From a virus, in the IMG/VR virus record IMGVR_UViG_3300044732_003010, positions 24,082 to 88,081 of that record: 64,000 bases of DNA; one strand, 5' to 3'. The position numbers and the translations under genes were made by a program. This document shows positions 7,973 to 17,594 of this stretch, in pieces (positions within the stretch are counted from its first letter, which is position 1; each line of letters begins with the position of its first letter). The notes below the pieces were generated by a model, which was given only the letters and a program-made list of their open reading frames with translations, searched no databases and was not told where the DNA came from.

Positions 7973-9509
7973 TGCAATCTACAAGCCCAATCAGTTGATT
8001 TTAGGCAGTGGCTATATTGCTATCTGTACAGGATGGACTCCTGCTAAGTCAGTAGCCGCAAAACTCGATCCCTCTGATTATGCTGTGATTGGCAATCTTT
8101 ATAGTGCATCAAGGGGAATTAACTTTTTAGTTCGCAATTTGTTAGCCAATCCTCACGTTCGCGATCTTGTTGTAATGGATTCAACCCAAGAAGACAAAAA
8201 TTCTGGTAGTGTTCAATGCTTGAAAGATTTCTTTGAGAATGGAGTTTATAAAGGGAAAAATGATGTAGGGAAAGAGTGTTGGGTAATTGATTCTTTAGTG
8301 AAAGGATATATTGATATAGATATTCCTTTAGAAGTTTTAAATCAATTACGGTCTTCTGTTACTTTAAGAGATAGTCTCACAACTTACGCAATTCTGATGT
8401 TGAGGCTATCAGTTTATGGTGCTAATAAACCGTGGGCAGAACCAATGGTTTTTCCCTACAATGAACCTACATCAGAGGTAAAACCTGGACCGCTCTATGG
8501 TCATCGGATCGAAGGTAAAACCATTGCTGAAACTTGGATAAAAATACTGCAAAGAATCAAAACTACTGGCACTATCAGACCTACTGGCTATGACGGTAAA
8601 TGGCAAGAATTAATTGATTTAATGGCGATAGTTACCGATGAACCAGAAGACTTTTATTTTCCAGAACCTAATTACTTACCTTTAGATAAAAAATATCTAA
8701 AGAACTATATCCCACAAATACTTGATGATGCCAATTATCGGGAAGGAGTTAAATATACCTACGGTCAAAGATTACGCTCTTGGTTTGGTCAGGATCAGAT
8801 TAAAGCAGTTATCACAAAATTAATCAAAGAAATCGACTCTGCCAGTGCCGTTATGTCCCTTTGGGATAGCGGGAGTGGAAACTATCAAATACTTGCCGAA
8901 CATGATAGTTGGCGTGGACACGATCATAATACAATCGCGCGAGGAGAAAGAAAAGGGGGTGACTCAGATCATAATCACGGCGGTTCACCTTGCCTTAATC
9001 ATACCTGGGTAAGAGTAGTAGATAATGAACTGTCTTTAACAGCTACCTTTAGAAGTAATGATATGTTTTCCGCTTGGCCGGCTAATGCAATGGGATTACG
9101 GGCTTTACAGCGTCATATCAGAGATGAAATTGCTAGTGAATCTGAGTACGATTTAACAATGGGTCCACTGATTACTATTAGTCAATCAGCCCATATTTAC
9201 GATGACTGTTGGGAAACCGTAGAACAATTACTTGCTAATCAATACCAATCAATTATTAGTCAAGAGTTTCGAGGCTACAGTGACCCTGCTGGTAACTTCT
9301 TAGTAGAAACAGATGGCAATAATATCACAGTCAGCCAGCTAACTCCTAGTGGTGAATTTGTGGGAAAATGGGAAGGTAAGAATCCTTTGAAGCTAATCCG
9401 TCAAATAATTGCCGATTGTCCCAGTATTCAATCTTTTCATATCGGCTACCTAGCTAGAGAAATTGAACGGGCATCTCAACTAAAAACAAATTACACTCAG
9501 GATAAATAA
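7965..9509 (+). CDS. Thymidylate synthase with N-terminal DUF4346 domain
   Basis: 514 residues. The N-terminal ~150 residues (GYIAICTGWTPAKSV, YSASRGINFLVRNLLANP) resemble DUF4346, related to the MtrA-like fold. The C-terminal half is ThyA-like: SPCLNHTWVRV with catalytic Cys343, then TFRSNDMFSAWPANAMGL, matching the R..D...W..N.. nucleotide-binding block. It converts dUMP to dTMP for phage DNA synthesis. A His/Asp-rich insert (DSWRGHDHNTIARGERKGGD) lies just before the catalytic Cys. It is in line with the ribonucleotide reductase genes. Fusions of this kind are known in cyanobacteria. Confidence 0.75.
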   Translation: MFNAIYKPNQLILGSGYIAICTGWTPAKSVAAKLDPSDYAVIGNLYSASRGINFLVRNLLANPHVRDLVVMDSTQEDKNSGSVQCLKDFFENGVYKGKNDVGKECWVIDSLVKGYIDIDIPLEVLNQLRSSVTLRDSLTTYAILMLRLSVYGANKPWAEPMVFPYNEPTSEVKPGPLYGHRIEGKTIAETWIKILQRIKTTGTIRPTGYDGKWQELIDLMAIVTDEPEDFYFPEPNYLPLDKKYLKNYIPQILDDANYREGVKYTYGQRLRSWFGQDQIKAVITKLIKEIDSASAVMSLWDSGSGNYQILAEHDSWRGHDHNTIARGERKGGDSDHNHGGSPCLNHTWVRVVDNELSLTATFRSNDMFSAWPANAMGLRALQRHIRDEIASESEYDLTMGPLITISQSAHIYDDCWETVEQLLANQYQSIISQEFRGYSDPAGNFLVETDGNNITVSQLTPSGEFVGKWEGKNPLKLIRQIIADCPSIQSFHIGYLAREIERASQLKTNYTQDK

Positions 9510-9908
9510 ATGCCAACACAAATCATCCCAAAAGGACAATCCTTTCCCGACGGCACTTATCTGTATAAATGCCCTTGCTATGTTAATCCTTGCAACCTGT
9601 GTTTTAACGGCAATGAGACTGCTATAATTAACTCTTTAAAGACAGCAAAAGGACAACAATATTATGGCAACTTAAAAGCTTATTTGGCTATAAAAGGACA
9701 GATCATTATATCTACTGCAAAGTCAATAAAAGAAAAAAATAACGGCAAATTTACAATGATTAATATTACAGAATTAGCTGATACTCTAGGGTTTCCTAGA
9801 ACACGAATTAAACCTTTAATAGAATATTTAGAAGAGTGTGGCTTTATAAAAGCTGGAACTTATGATAGACTGAGAATATCAATCAATTGGCAACCGACAA
9901 AGATGTAA
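9510..9908 (+). CDS. Winged-helix-like protein with Cys knuckle
   Basis: 132 residues, starting immediately after the thymidylate synthase stop. The N-terminus has CPCYVNPCNLC, a dense four-Cys putative metal site. The C-terminus (ITELADTLGFPRTRIKPL, then EYLEECGFIKA) reads as a helix-turn-helix plus recognition helix of the winged-helix type. A DNA-binding regulator of the nucleotide-metabolism operon is possible. No family is recognised. Confidence 0.45.
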   Translation: MPTQIIPKGQSFPDGTYLYKCPCYVNPCNLCFNGNETAIINSLKTAKGQQYYGNLKAYLAIKGQIIISTAKSIKEKNNGKFTMINITELADTLGFPRTRIKPLIEYLEECGFIKAGTYDRLRISINWQPTKM

Positions 9909-9977
9909 TTACTTCAAATTAAATTACATGGTAAACGAGAAAGAACCGAATGGAAAGGAGTGTTTAATTAAAATAAA

Positions 9978-10574
9978 ATGGAATTAAAGGAATTAAGGCA
10001 ATTTTGCTGTGATAGAATTGCTAACGGACATAAAACTATCACTCTAGAAACAGAATCAACTCGATTGCTAGTAAGTCACGGTCCTATCGGAGAACTCTGC
10101 TGTATTAATAAACGAGGCAAGCACGTTGTTTTGTATGATGCTTTAAAAGTTTTACAGTTTCTAGATAAGCTTGAAAATCAAGAAATAAAATCAAAAATTA
10201 GGAGTAAAGAAATGACTAAAAAAGATTTCCCAACACTAGCAGTTCTAAGTATTACTAGCGGGCGATTACTGACACAACCAAAAGACGCAAGCGAAGGTAA
10301 CGGCTTTGATCAGATATACGAAGTATTAGAATGGATGACTGACGATTTGCTAAATCGTCCCAATTGGTGCGATTTGGCAGAAGAGTGTAAGCAGTGGATT
10401 TATCAATGGCATCCTGAGATTATCGAGGCAGACAAATGGATAGAAAACAAATTGATAGAAAAATGCGAAGCTGAGGACGTGAAAGCTTGCCAAACTGCAA
10501 TGCTTGCAAAGTTTGGTGAGACGATCACGTTACAGAAAATTCCACAAGGCTATCACAATTTTAAAAATCTGTAG
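9978..10574 (+). CDS. DUF7736-like protein upstream of nrdA
   Basis: 198 residues. The middle 'LAVLSITSGRLL' followed by 'YEVLEWMTDDLL' and 'QWHPEI' resembles the DUF7736 phage domain (LSITTGRLL ... VL..MTGD.L ... HP). The N-terminal ~65 residues are a separate small domain containing two CC pairs. It ends 10 bases before nrdA and is probably cotranscribed. Function unknown. Confidence 0.4.
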   Translation: MELKELRQFCCDRIANGHKTITLETESTRLLVSHGPIGELCCINKRGKHVVLYDALKVLQFLDKLENQEIKSKIRSKEMTKKDFPTLAVLSITSGRLLTQPKDASEGNGFDQIYEVLEWMTDDLLNRPNWCDLAEECKQWIYQWHPEIIEADKWIENKLIEKCEAEDVKACQTAMLAKFGETITLQKIPQGYHNFKNL

Positions 10575-10584
10575 GAGTAAATAA

Positions 10585-12849
10585 ATGATTAACGTAATTC
10601 AAAGAAGTGGAGAAACTCGTCCTTTAGACATCACTAAAATTCGACGAGTAGTTGAATGGGCGTGTGAAGGGTTAGAAGTAAATTCCCTCGCTTTAGAATC
10701 AGGATTAACTTCTCGATTACGAGATGGCATTACTACGCGAGAAATTCAAGAAAATTTAATCAATGTTGCCACACAATTGTTTTGTGTAGAAGAAACCGAT
10801 TGGAAGTATGTAGCCGGAAGACTTCACATCTGGGGATTATGGAAAGATACAAGGATTAAAAGAGAATTTGGCGGCTATTTATCTCGTACGGTTTTTAGAA
10901 GATTAGAAGGAACCGACTACGCTAAATATGTTCAGTGGCAAGTGGGTAGAGGTATTTATGATCCAAAAATCACAGAAATCTATGACGAAAACGATTTAAA
11001 GATTGCGGGGGAGTGGATATACCCAGAATACGATAAAGATTTTGACTACGCTGGTGCGATCATGCTGTCAGAAAGGTATTTACTTGATTGTGAATTACCT
11101 CAAGAGGCTTTCCTGACTTGCGCTTTATTGCTTGCGAGTGTAGAGGAAAACCCAGAGAATAGATTAAGAATTGCGTTTCAAATTTACTTAGCTATAGCTC
11201 AAAGAAAAATCTCTTTAGCTACTCCAATTTTAGGCAATCTAAGAACCCCTAATGGTTCTTTAAGTAGTTGCTTCATCGTAGCAATGGAAGACAATCTAGA
11301 GAGTATTTTTAGCGAGATTACTAATACTGCTCGCATCTCTAAGAATGGTGGCGGTGTTGGGGTAAATGTAAGTAGAATCCGTGCCACTGGTAGCTGGGTA
11401 ATGGGGAAAGCTAACGCTTCTGGTGGGATTATACCCTGGATTAAATTACTCAACGATACAGCTATTGCAGTCAATCAAGGGGGAAGACGCGCCGGGGCTG
11501 TCACTGTTGGGGTTGATATTTGGCATCTAGACGTGCCAGAATTTCTGGAAATGCAGACAGAAAACGGTGATCAAAGACGTAAAGCTTATGATGTTTTCCC
11601 CCAATTAGTTATTCCCGACGAATTTATGCGTCGGGTAGTAGATAAATCTGAGTGGACATTAGTTGATCCTTATGAAATTCGGGCAAAACTAGGGATAGAA
11701 TTAGCAGAATTATGGGGCGAAAAATTTGAAGATGCTTACAAATTAATTGAAGATAATCTAGGGACAGAAATTACTCTCTACAGAAAAGTTAACGCTAGGG
11801 AGTTATTTAAAGATGTTATGCGCTCTCAAGTCGAGACAGGTATGCCCTATCTTGCCTTTAAAGATACCATTAATCGGGCTAATCCTAATAAACACGACGG
11901 GTACATCCCTCAAGTTAATTTGTGCTGTGAAAGCTTTTCTAATGTCACACCGGGTAAAACAGCCCATTGCTGTAATTTAGTTAGTCTTAATCTTGCTAAC
12001 ATTGACACTCCTACTAATTTATCAGAAATGTGTCATCTTGCTGTCAGGATGCTTGACAATACTATCGACCTCACTTGTCCCCCAATTGGCGAGGCTAAAG
12101 AACATAATGATAAATATCGAACGATTGGAGTTGGGGTTATGGGATTAGCTGATTGGTTAGCTAAACGTAAATTATCGTATAAATCTTTTGTATTTATCAA
12201 CAATTTGTTTGAAAATATTAGCTATTTTTGTACTCAAGCTTCAATAGAATTAGCTAAAGAACGCGGACATTATCAAGCCTTTTCTAGCAGTGAATGGGAT
12301 CAAGGTAAATTATTAGGGACTAAACCATTAGATTGGTTTAAGTCAAATTTTTACCATAAATCTCACCATTTTTATAAATGGCAACGACTAGCTTCCGATG
12401 TACAACGCTACGGGATTAGAAACTCCCATATTACCGCTATAGCCCCCAATACCACATCATCTTTAATTCAGGGTTGTACTGCCAGTGTTTTACCTGTCTT
12501 TAAGCGGGTATTTACAGAAAAGAACTCAAAGGGTGCTATCCCTAATTGCCCTCCTTTTATTAAGAAATTTTTTTGGTATTATCAAGAGAATCAAAATCTT
12601 GATCAAAAGATTGTCGTTCAGGCAGTTGCTGAAATGCAAAAATGGATTGATACAGGGATTTCTATGGAATTACTATTTAACCTTAATCAGGGTGTTTATT
12701 TTCCTGACGAACCTAACCGCGTATTAACAGTTAAAGAAATTTACGAGACTCTAGTTTTAGCGTGGGAATCAGAATGTAAAGCAGTCTATTATGTACGGAC
12801 TGTTCAAAAGGATAATTTTAAAGATAGCTGTTCTAGTTGTGCTAATTAA
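10585..12849 (+). CDS. nrdA: Ribonucleoside-diphosphate reductase, class Ia large subunit
   Basis: 754 residues, close to the usual NrdA length. An ATP-cone-like N-terminus is followed by the barrel with the active-site triad N445-L-C447-C-E449, the substrate loop 'APNTTSSLIQG', the radical-transfer Tyr pair in VYYVRT, and a C-terminal CSSC redox pair (Cys749, Cys752). It reduces NDPs to dNDPs with NrdB. GGAGTAAATAA precedes the ATG. Together with thymidylate synthase it supplies dNTPs during infection. All key residues are present. Confidence 0.95.
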   Translation: MINVIQRSGETRPLDITKIRRVVEWACEGLEVNSLALESGLTSRLRDGITTREIQENLINVATQLFCVEETDWKYVAGRLHIWGLWKDTRIKREFGGYLSRTVFRRLEGTDYAKYVQWQVGRGIYDPKITEIYDENDLKIAGEWIYPEYDKDFDYAGAIMLSERYLLDCELPQEAFLTCALLLASVEENPENRLRIAFQIYLAIAQRKISLATPILGNLRTPNGSLSSCFIVAMEDNLESIFSEITNTARISKNGGGVGVNVSRIRATGSWVMGKANASGGIIPWIKLLNDTAIAVNQGGRRAGAVTVGVDIWHLDVPEFLEMQTENGDQRRKAYDVFPQLVIPDEFMRRVVDKSEWTLVDPYEIRAKLGIELAELWGEKFEDAYKLIEDNLGTEITLYRKVNARELFKDVMRSQVETGMPYLAFKDTINRANPNKHDGYIPQVNLCCESFSNVTPGKTAHCCNLVSLNLANIDTPTNLSEMCHLAVRMLDNTIDLTCPPIGEAKEHNDKYRTIGVGVMGLADWLAKRKLSYKSFVFINNLFENISYFCTQASIELAKERGHYQAFSSSEWDQGKLLGTKPLDWFKSNFYHKSHHFYKWQRLASDVQRYGIRNSHITAIAPNTTSSLIQGCTASVLPVFKRVFTEKNSKGAIPNCPPFIKKFFWYYQENQNLDQKIVVQAVAEMQKWIDTGISMELLFNLNQGVYFPDEPNRVLTVKEIYETLVLAWESECKAVYYVRTVQKDNFKDSCSSCAN

Positions 12850-12906
12850 CCATGAATATCATTTTTTTTGTTATTTTATCAATACTCGAAAAAATAAATA
12901 ATCATT

Positions 12907-13188
12907 ATGGCAATAATAATTATTAACTTTCTAGCAACTATTGTATTAAGTATATTTTTACTTTATACTGCTTTAATTTTTGCTGTTGTCTTGTGTAGAG
13001 TGTTTTTTAGATTTAAGACTAATTTAATCTACACAGTTAAACAATTCAAATACTATTTAACAGATGAATATAATCGGATTAGTTCTTGTAAATATTATAA
13101 TCCTGAAACCCATAAAGACTTTAATCTAAAATGTAGCGTAAATCCTTCTATTTCTTGTGTACAATGTAAAAACTGGGAGCTAAAGTAA
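12907..13188 (+). CDS. DUF6464-like membrane protein
   Basis: 93 residues. A long N-terminal membrane span (IIIINFLATIVLSIFLLYTALIF region) precedes a cytoplasmic tail with SSCKYYNPETH, LKCSVNPSISCVQCKNWE. The Cys pattern (C..., CSVNP..C..C) matches cyanobacterial DUF6464 proteins, probably a small metal-binding module. It lies between nrdA and nrdB, 10 bases before nrdB. Function unknown. Confidence 0.5.
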   Translation: MAIIIINFLATIVLSIFLLYTALIFAVVLCRVFFRFKTNLIYTVKQFKYYLTDEYNRISSCKYYNPETHKDFNLKCSVNPSISCVQCKNWELK

Positions 13189-13197
13189 AGTAAAACT

Positions 13198-14265
13198 ATG
13201 TCATTGATCAGTCTTAGCAATAAAATGCCCATTTCCCCGATCTTCAATCTGTCGGGAGATGATGCAATCGAAAACCGTTCGATCTGGTTTGGTAACACCA
13301 CCAACTTGATGCAATTAAATGATGTTCGCTATACTTGGGCGGTAGGTTTATATCAACAAATGCGCGAAAATTTCTGGATTCCGCAAAAAATAGATATTAC
13401 TCAAGATATAACTGACTATAACAATTTAACTCTTGACGAAAGACGTGCCTATGATGGTATTTTGTCTTACCTAACTTTTCTTGATTCTGTACAAACCTGT
13501 AACATTCCTCACTTAAAAGGTAGCGTCACTGCACCAGAAATTAGTCTTTGTATGGCAGAACAAATCTCTCAAGAGGCTATGCACAATCAAAGTTATCAAT
13601 ACTTGATTGAAACTATTATTCCCTCAAACAAAAGGGCTGAAATTTATGATTTATGGCGCACTGATAAAGTTCTTAAGGATCGCTGTGAATTTATTGCTAG
13701 TTCTTATCAACAATATATTGACAGCCCAACACAGAGTAATTATTTTGGTTCTCTGTGTTCTAATTATATTCTAGAAGGACTGTATTTCTATAATGGGTTC
13801 CAGTATTTTTATAATTTAGCTTCTAGACATCTAATGGCTGGAAGTGCCGATATTTTTAGGATGATTAATCGAGATGAATTGAGTCATGTTCGTTTGTATC
13901 AAAAATTAATTATAGAAGCATTGCATCTATTTCCAAAAGAGTCAATTAAAGAAGGTATAGCAAGTTCTTTCTTGGAGGCTGTTAATCAAGAAATTAATTG
14001 GTCCAACCATATTATCGGTAATCGAATACTGGGCATTACTGAAGAAAGTATAGATCACTATACCAAATACCTTGCCAATATTCGACTAAAAGCCATCGGC
14101 TTAAATCCAATTTTTACCGAGGACAAATACAAAAAATCTCCTTATTCTCATTTAGAAAAATTCTCTGATACTCAAGGGGAAGGTCATACCAAATCAAACT
14201 TTTTTGAAGCTACTGTTACCAGCTATGTTATGTCTTCTGGATTGAGTGGATGGGATGATATTTAA
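13198..14265 (+). CDS. nrdB: Ribonucleoside-diphosphate reductase, class Ia small subunit
   Basis: 355 residues. Diiron and radical motifs are visible: the aspartate in TFLDS, E126-x2-H129-x3-Y133 (QEAMHNQSY) giving two ligands and the tyrosyl-radical site, EGLYFYNGF, and DELSH with the last Glu and His ligands. It houses the diiron-tyrosyl radical used by NrdA. It is the last gene of the nucleotide operon on this strand. All key residues appear intact. Confidence 0.95.
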   Translation: MSLISLSNKMPISPIFNLSGDDAIENRSIWFGNTTNLMQLNDVRYTWAVGLYQQMRENFWIPQKIDITQDITDYNNLTLDERRAYDGILSYLTFLDSVQTCNIPHLKGSVTAPEISLCMAEQISQEAMHNQSYQYLIETIIPSNKRAEIYDLWRTDKVLKDRCEFIASSYQQYIDSPTQSNYFGSLCSNYILEGLYFYNGFQYFYNLASRHLMAGSADIFRMINRDELSHVRLYQKLIIEALHLFPKESIKEGIASSFLEAVNQEINWSNHIIGNRILGITEESIDHYTKYLANIRLKAIGLNPIFTEDKYKKSPYSHLEKFSDTQGEGHTKSNFFEATVTSYVMSSGLSGWDDI

Positions 14266-14482
14266 GCATCAGAGACAAGCGGCGCTCGATTTTTAAAAGG
14301 GTGGTTTGTTGGCACAAGAGACTGCAAATCACGTAGATGCTTCCAAGCAAAATAGCCTTTAATGGCATCAAGTGCGCTGTAGGCAATCCATCAATCTTTG
14401 AAATTTTTGGCATCCGATTACTGTTCTTGATTTCCTTGATGGTGAGGGATAGAGTCGGGAAATCAGTGGCAAAATGTGGCAC
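14263..14482 (-). pseudogene. Degenerate coding remnant
   Basis: On the minus strand two frames read as natural protein in succession: a GTG-started piece (PHFATDFPTLSLTIKEIKNS) and, one base over, SALDAIKGYFAWKHLRDL to APLVSDA ending at 14262. A frameshift near 14380-14390 and a stop separate them. The remnant ends on the last bases of nrdB. It may come from a transposase or a phage gene; the source was not recognised. The 255-base gap around it holds nothing else. Confidence 0.3.
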
Positions 14483-14520
14483 GCAACCCTGTCAATCAAT
14501 CTTGCAAAAGCCTAAATAAT

Positions 14521-14718
14521 TTAGCCGTATTGATAAATTCCATTATTTTTTATTGCCGGATCCGACTGCTGATAAATTCCATTGATTTTAATGAAAGGTA
14601 CTGCAAGTTGATAAGCTCCATTGACCTTAACGTAACTTTGGGTAAATTGAATTAAATCAATAATGGGAATTTGTCCAATTTCTATTGTTGCGGGATCAAA
14701 TAAACGCCGTGAAGCCAT
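14521..14718 (-). CDS. Small protein with YQ repeats, end of fibre operon
   Basis: 65 residues from MASRRLFDPA (ATG at 14718, 4 bases after the upstream gene's stop). The C-terminal half is three imperfect repeats of about 14 residues ending in NGAYQ/NGIYQ/NGIYQ. It probably belongs to the virion-surface operon. A longer form starting at 14826 would sit inside the upstream gene and is rejected. Confidence 0.5.
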   Translation of the reverse strand: MASRRLFDPATIEIGQIPIIDLIQFTQSYVKVNGAYQLAVPFIKINGIYQQSDPAIKNNGIYQYG

Positions 14719-14722
14719 ACGA

Positions 14723-15520
14723 TTACTCCCCAAAAAAAAGAGAACCTGAAACAGAATGAGCGCCTGTCCCTGGATATAAAAAAATAGACAAACAAGCGTT
14801 TGGGAAGGTTTTGCAAAGGCTTCCAATAAATCCCCCAGTACTTACAGCGTCAATCGGCTGACTGAATGACACCGACATCATAGCCAAAGGCTTAAATAAT
14901 GCCACCCCAAAATTACCAGCCGTGCCAGTGCTGGCTGATAAAGTTACTGACCTCACTTCCCGCACACCAGTATCTCCAGGAGCAAGAGGTATCAAATGTA
15001 TTCTACCCGCTGCTCGATCAGGTGTCGAGCCAGAGAAAGACATCGGAGGGCTAATTCGCTCCGATATCCCATTTTGATTGATATAATTAATCGAAGATGT
15101 AGAAATTGTTTGTCCTATAGTTGCCCAAGTAATTAAGCCAGCAAATACCCCTTCCCCATTTACATATCTTGTTAGGGGTGCTGATGGCAAATTTGTGGTT
15201 TGCTCTGTGGTCAAAATAGCATTTAGCCCGCCAGAAATATTAAGCAAATCTACCAGGATCAAAGTGTGTGTTCCTAGAGAATTAAATTCGCCTCCCAGCA
15301 ACAACAACTCACTTGTGCCTAATAAATTATTATTTATCCCATGCAGGCTGGTATTATCTAGCGCAATACTTGAAGAAGGAATAGAAGCCGTAGTAGGAAA
15401 AAATCTGGAGATTAATATTAATTTAGCAGCCATTGTCTGCGTTGTTATATTAGCTTGAAAATTTTCTGCATTTTGCAAAGAGATTTGGCTAAGATAATCT
15501 TGATAATTATTAATAGGCAT
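14723..15520 (-). CDS. Virion surface/tail-associated protein, paralogue 2
   Basis: 265 residues from the ATG at 15520 (MPINNYQDYLSQISLQ), 3 bases after the preceding gene. It is paralogous to the 15523-16362 gene: both share TT(E/D)Q....LTR..NG.G, PLA.GDTG(V/I)R, SASTGTAGNFG and (P)NACLS. Beta-rich, no catalytic motif. Proteins of this type are found among phage structural genes; a fibre, decoration or baseplate component is likely. Confidence 0.55.
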   Translation of the reverse strand: MPINNYQDYLSQISLQNAENFQANITTQTMAAKLILISRFFPTTASIPSSSIALDNTSLHGINNNLLGTSELLLLGGEFNSLGTHTLILVDLLNISGGLNAILTTEQTTNLPSAPLTRYVNGEGVFAGLITWATIGQTISTSSINYINQNGISERISPPMSFSGSTPDRAAGRIHLIPLAPGDTGVREVRSVTLSASTGTAGNFGVALFKPLAMMSVSFSQPIDAVSTGGFIGSLCKTFPNACLSIFLYPGTGAHSVSGSLFFGE

Positions 15521-15522
15521 TT

Positions 15523-16362
15523 TTATTTCTCCACAAAAGCCAAGCATCCAAAAATTTCTGGGGCAGTTGCCACTCCCGCTCGAAACATATAAGAAAGACA
15601 AGCATTCGGGTGGATCGCCGGGATGCCTGGCAACCCTGTCGTGTAATCGCGCCAACCCATCACCCCTGCCGAAGTCACAGGCTGCCAAGATATCGGCATC
15701 GCAAGGATGATGCCAAAATTACCAGCCGTACCAGTGCTGGCTGATAAAGCAATTTTTTCGATTGCTCTGATTCCGGTATCCCCTAAAGCTAAAGGAATTC
15801 TTTGTGTGCGAGTCGCTTCTCGAAATCCAGTTCCTCCGATATTAATGGATGATACTCTTCCTGGTACACCTGCTTGATTGGTGTAGGTCATAGTCAAGTT
15901 GGCACTGGTTGTGCCAACTTGACTATAGATTTCGTAAAAAGCAATATTTCCAAGTCCATTCGTATTTCGCGTCAGAGCGGTAGAACCTTGAATCGGCTGA
16001 TCCGTGGTTATTGCAGCGCTCAATCCTCCTATATGAAACAAGCGATCATACAGAAGATAAATTCCAGCAACAGTAGAGGTAATTCCAGCCTGAATTAAAA
16101 ATTTTTCCTGCGAATTGCTAGGAGCAAGAAAAGGCATCGATCCAATCATCGATCGGACTGGAATTTCGGCAATTGTGGGAATAGCCCCACCACTCGGAAG
16201 GCCGTCGTATTGCCACAAAGAATGATCTCTCCCGGCGACTGGTACTGCGGCACTGGCTCCCCCGATTCGTGGAACTTTATGAAAAAAAAGATTATCGGGA
16301 TTGCCATTGTTGCCCCCCGATTGCCTATTAATTAAATCTGATAATCCACTTAAAGCGGCCAT
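15523..16362 (-). CDS. Virion surface/tail-associated protein, paralogue 1
   Basis: 279 residues, beta-rich, beginning MAALSGLSDLINRQSGGNNG. It has the family blocks VAGRDHSLWQYDGLPS, RLFHIGGLSAAITTDQP, GTGFREATRTQRIPLALGDT, LSASTGTAGNFGI and CLSYMFRAG. Its paralogue follows directly, so the pair probably arose by tandem duplication and diverged. Likely a phage structural protein; exact location in the virion unknown. Its start overlaps the upstream gene by 13 bases. Confidence 0.6.
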   Translation of the reverse strand: MAALSGLSDLINRQSGGNNGNPDNLFFHKVPRIGGASAAVPVAGRDHSLWQYDGLPSGGAIPTIAEIPVRSMIGSMPFLAPSNSQEKFLIQAGITSTVAGIYLLYDRLFHIGGLSAAITTDQPIQGSTALTRNTNGLGNIAFYEIYSQVGTTSANLTMTYTNQAGVPGRVSSINIGGTGFREATRTQRIPLALGDTGIRAIEKIALSASTGTAGNFGIILAMPISWQPVTSAGVMGWRDYTTGLPGIPAIHPNACLSYMFRAGVATAPEIFGCLAFVEK

Positions 16363-16565
16363 AATTCTCTCGCAGATACAAACGCGTGAACTTCGACTAT
16401 AAAAGTTGATAAATTCAAGAAATTAACTGGACTGGCTACGATTAGCCTTGAATCTGGTAAAAATTGAGGCAAAATCTCAACACCTTCATCTTTATACCAT
16501 TTGCAATGCCAGTCGCCCGCATCGGATTGAAAAGTGTAAGATTCTACTGTTTCTATGATTTTCAT
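16350..16565 (-). CDS. Unknown 71-aa protein in the fibre operon
   Basis: Starts MKIIETVESYTFQSD. It has two beta-like segments and a WHCKWYKDEG motif. The ATG at 16565 is chosen because longer versions overlap the upstream fibre gene. It overlaps the next gene by 13 bases, showing coupling. No family is recognised. Confidence 0.45.
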   Translation of the reverse strand: MKIIETVESYTFQSDAGDWHCKWYKDEGVEILPQFLPDSRLIVASPVNFLNLSTFIVEVHAFVSARELWPL

Positions 16566-16587
16566 AATTTTTATCGAAGGGATTAAG

Positions 16588-16776
16588 TTAGGTGGAAATT
16601 TGAAAATACAGGGATCCGTCCGGATATCCATCGCTATTATTAGGAGCCGCAGTTCCGTAGGTAATAATTGGAATGGTTGGTTTCCCGGAAATATTAGCCC
16701 AAGTCATGTAATTTGATACCCATCGGGATGTAGCAATGCTATCTAAGGTGTCAATTGGTCCGAGATACTCTTTCAT
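16588..16776 (-). CDS. Short tail-fibre segment protein
   Basis: 62 residues ending GTAAPNNSDGYPDGSLYFQI, the 'G..AP....G..G.LY' module typical of phage tail-fibre and tip proteins where monomers trimerise. It lies 3 bases after the larger fibre gene. It may be a separate distal fibre piece or a fibre chaperone. Confidence 0.5.
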   Translation of the reverse strand: MKEYLGPIDTLDSIATSRWVSNYMTWANISGKPTIPIITYGTAAPNNSDGYPDGSLYFQIST

Positions 16777-16779
16777 GCA

Positions 16780-17589
16780 CTAAGCTAATAATTTGGCTAC
16801 AAAACCATTTACGGAGGGTACTGCTGTAGAAGCAAAAGTTAAACGAATTGAAGTATTACTTAATCGTTCCGTAAAAACTCCTACAGTATCCCTATTACCG
16901 CTATTGCGAATTACTTCTACGCTGGGATTAGTATCAGTCAAGGTGTGCGTGATCACAAACACCGTATTAGTGCCATCTCCAAAAGGATTAGTAGTTACTG
17001 ATCGCCGCTTGCCAGACCAACTGGCAAGCAAGGAAGGTGTGACATATTTGGCTGTGTCTGTTCCCGCTTCTAGTTCGGCTAAAGTAGCTCGCTGTACTTT
17101 TCCCGACGTGGTTTCACTTGCGTCAGGAACTCCGGCCCCATGAACTTGCCAGATTATAGGAGAAGTTCCCAAAGTCACGGATTGAGTAATCTGCCTGTAA
17201 GTCACTCCGTCATCAGTATTTCCAGTACCAGAAGCTACGGTAACAATAGCGTTTCTCAGTTCGGCTCCTGTACTAGCGTCAGCAGTGCGGGTAGCCGGAA
17301 CAGAAGCTCCGTTCCAATTGTATAACCCGTTCTCTGTATTATTAGTTTGATTTGCGGCAATAAAGCGAGAGTTGGCTAGAGTCATCGTGACCCCACCAAT
17401 TACTGACCCAGGGGCATTTAAATTGATATTTGATGGGGCAGAAGCGAATACTGCATCTTTGTAGTCAAATCCTTCCAGGAGAGCATTTAAAGTGCCAAAA
17501 TTGACCAAATCGCTAGGATTTTCTGGGGCAACAGAAGCCCGAATTTTTCCTTTAAATTCAGTGTCAGACCAAAATTCGATGAATGTCAT
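16780..17589 (-). CDS. Tail fibre protein
   Basis: 269 residues, Ser/Thr/Ala/Asn-rich and beta-like. It contains ASETTSGKVQRATLAEL followed by EAGTDTAKYVTP, the repeat seen in many phage tail fibres (ASE...G.V..AT..E...GTD...AVTP). The C-terminal third (GTNTVFVITHTLTDTNPSVE, NTSIRLTFASTAVP) is a beta-sandwich-like receptor-binding tip. Probably trimeric and involved in host recognition. Confidence 0.7.
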   Translation of the reverse strand: MTFIEFWSDTEFKGKIRASVAPENPSDLVNFGTLNALLEGFDYKDAVFASAPSNINLNAPGSVIGGVTMTLANSRFIAANQTNNTENGLYNWNGASVPATRTADASTGAELRNAIVTVASGTGNTDDGVTYRQITQSVTLGTSPIIWQVHGAGVPDASETTSGKVQRATLAELEAGTDTAKYVTPSLLASWSGKRRSVTTNPFGDGTNTVFVITHTLTDTNPSVEVIRNSGNRDTVGVFTERLSNTSIRLTFASTAVPSVNGFVAKLLA

Positions 17590-17594
17590 GATTT

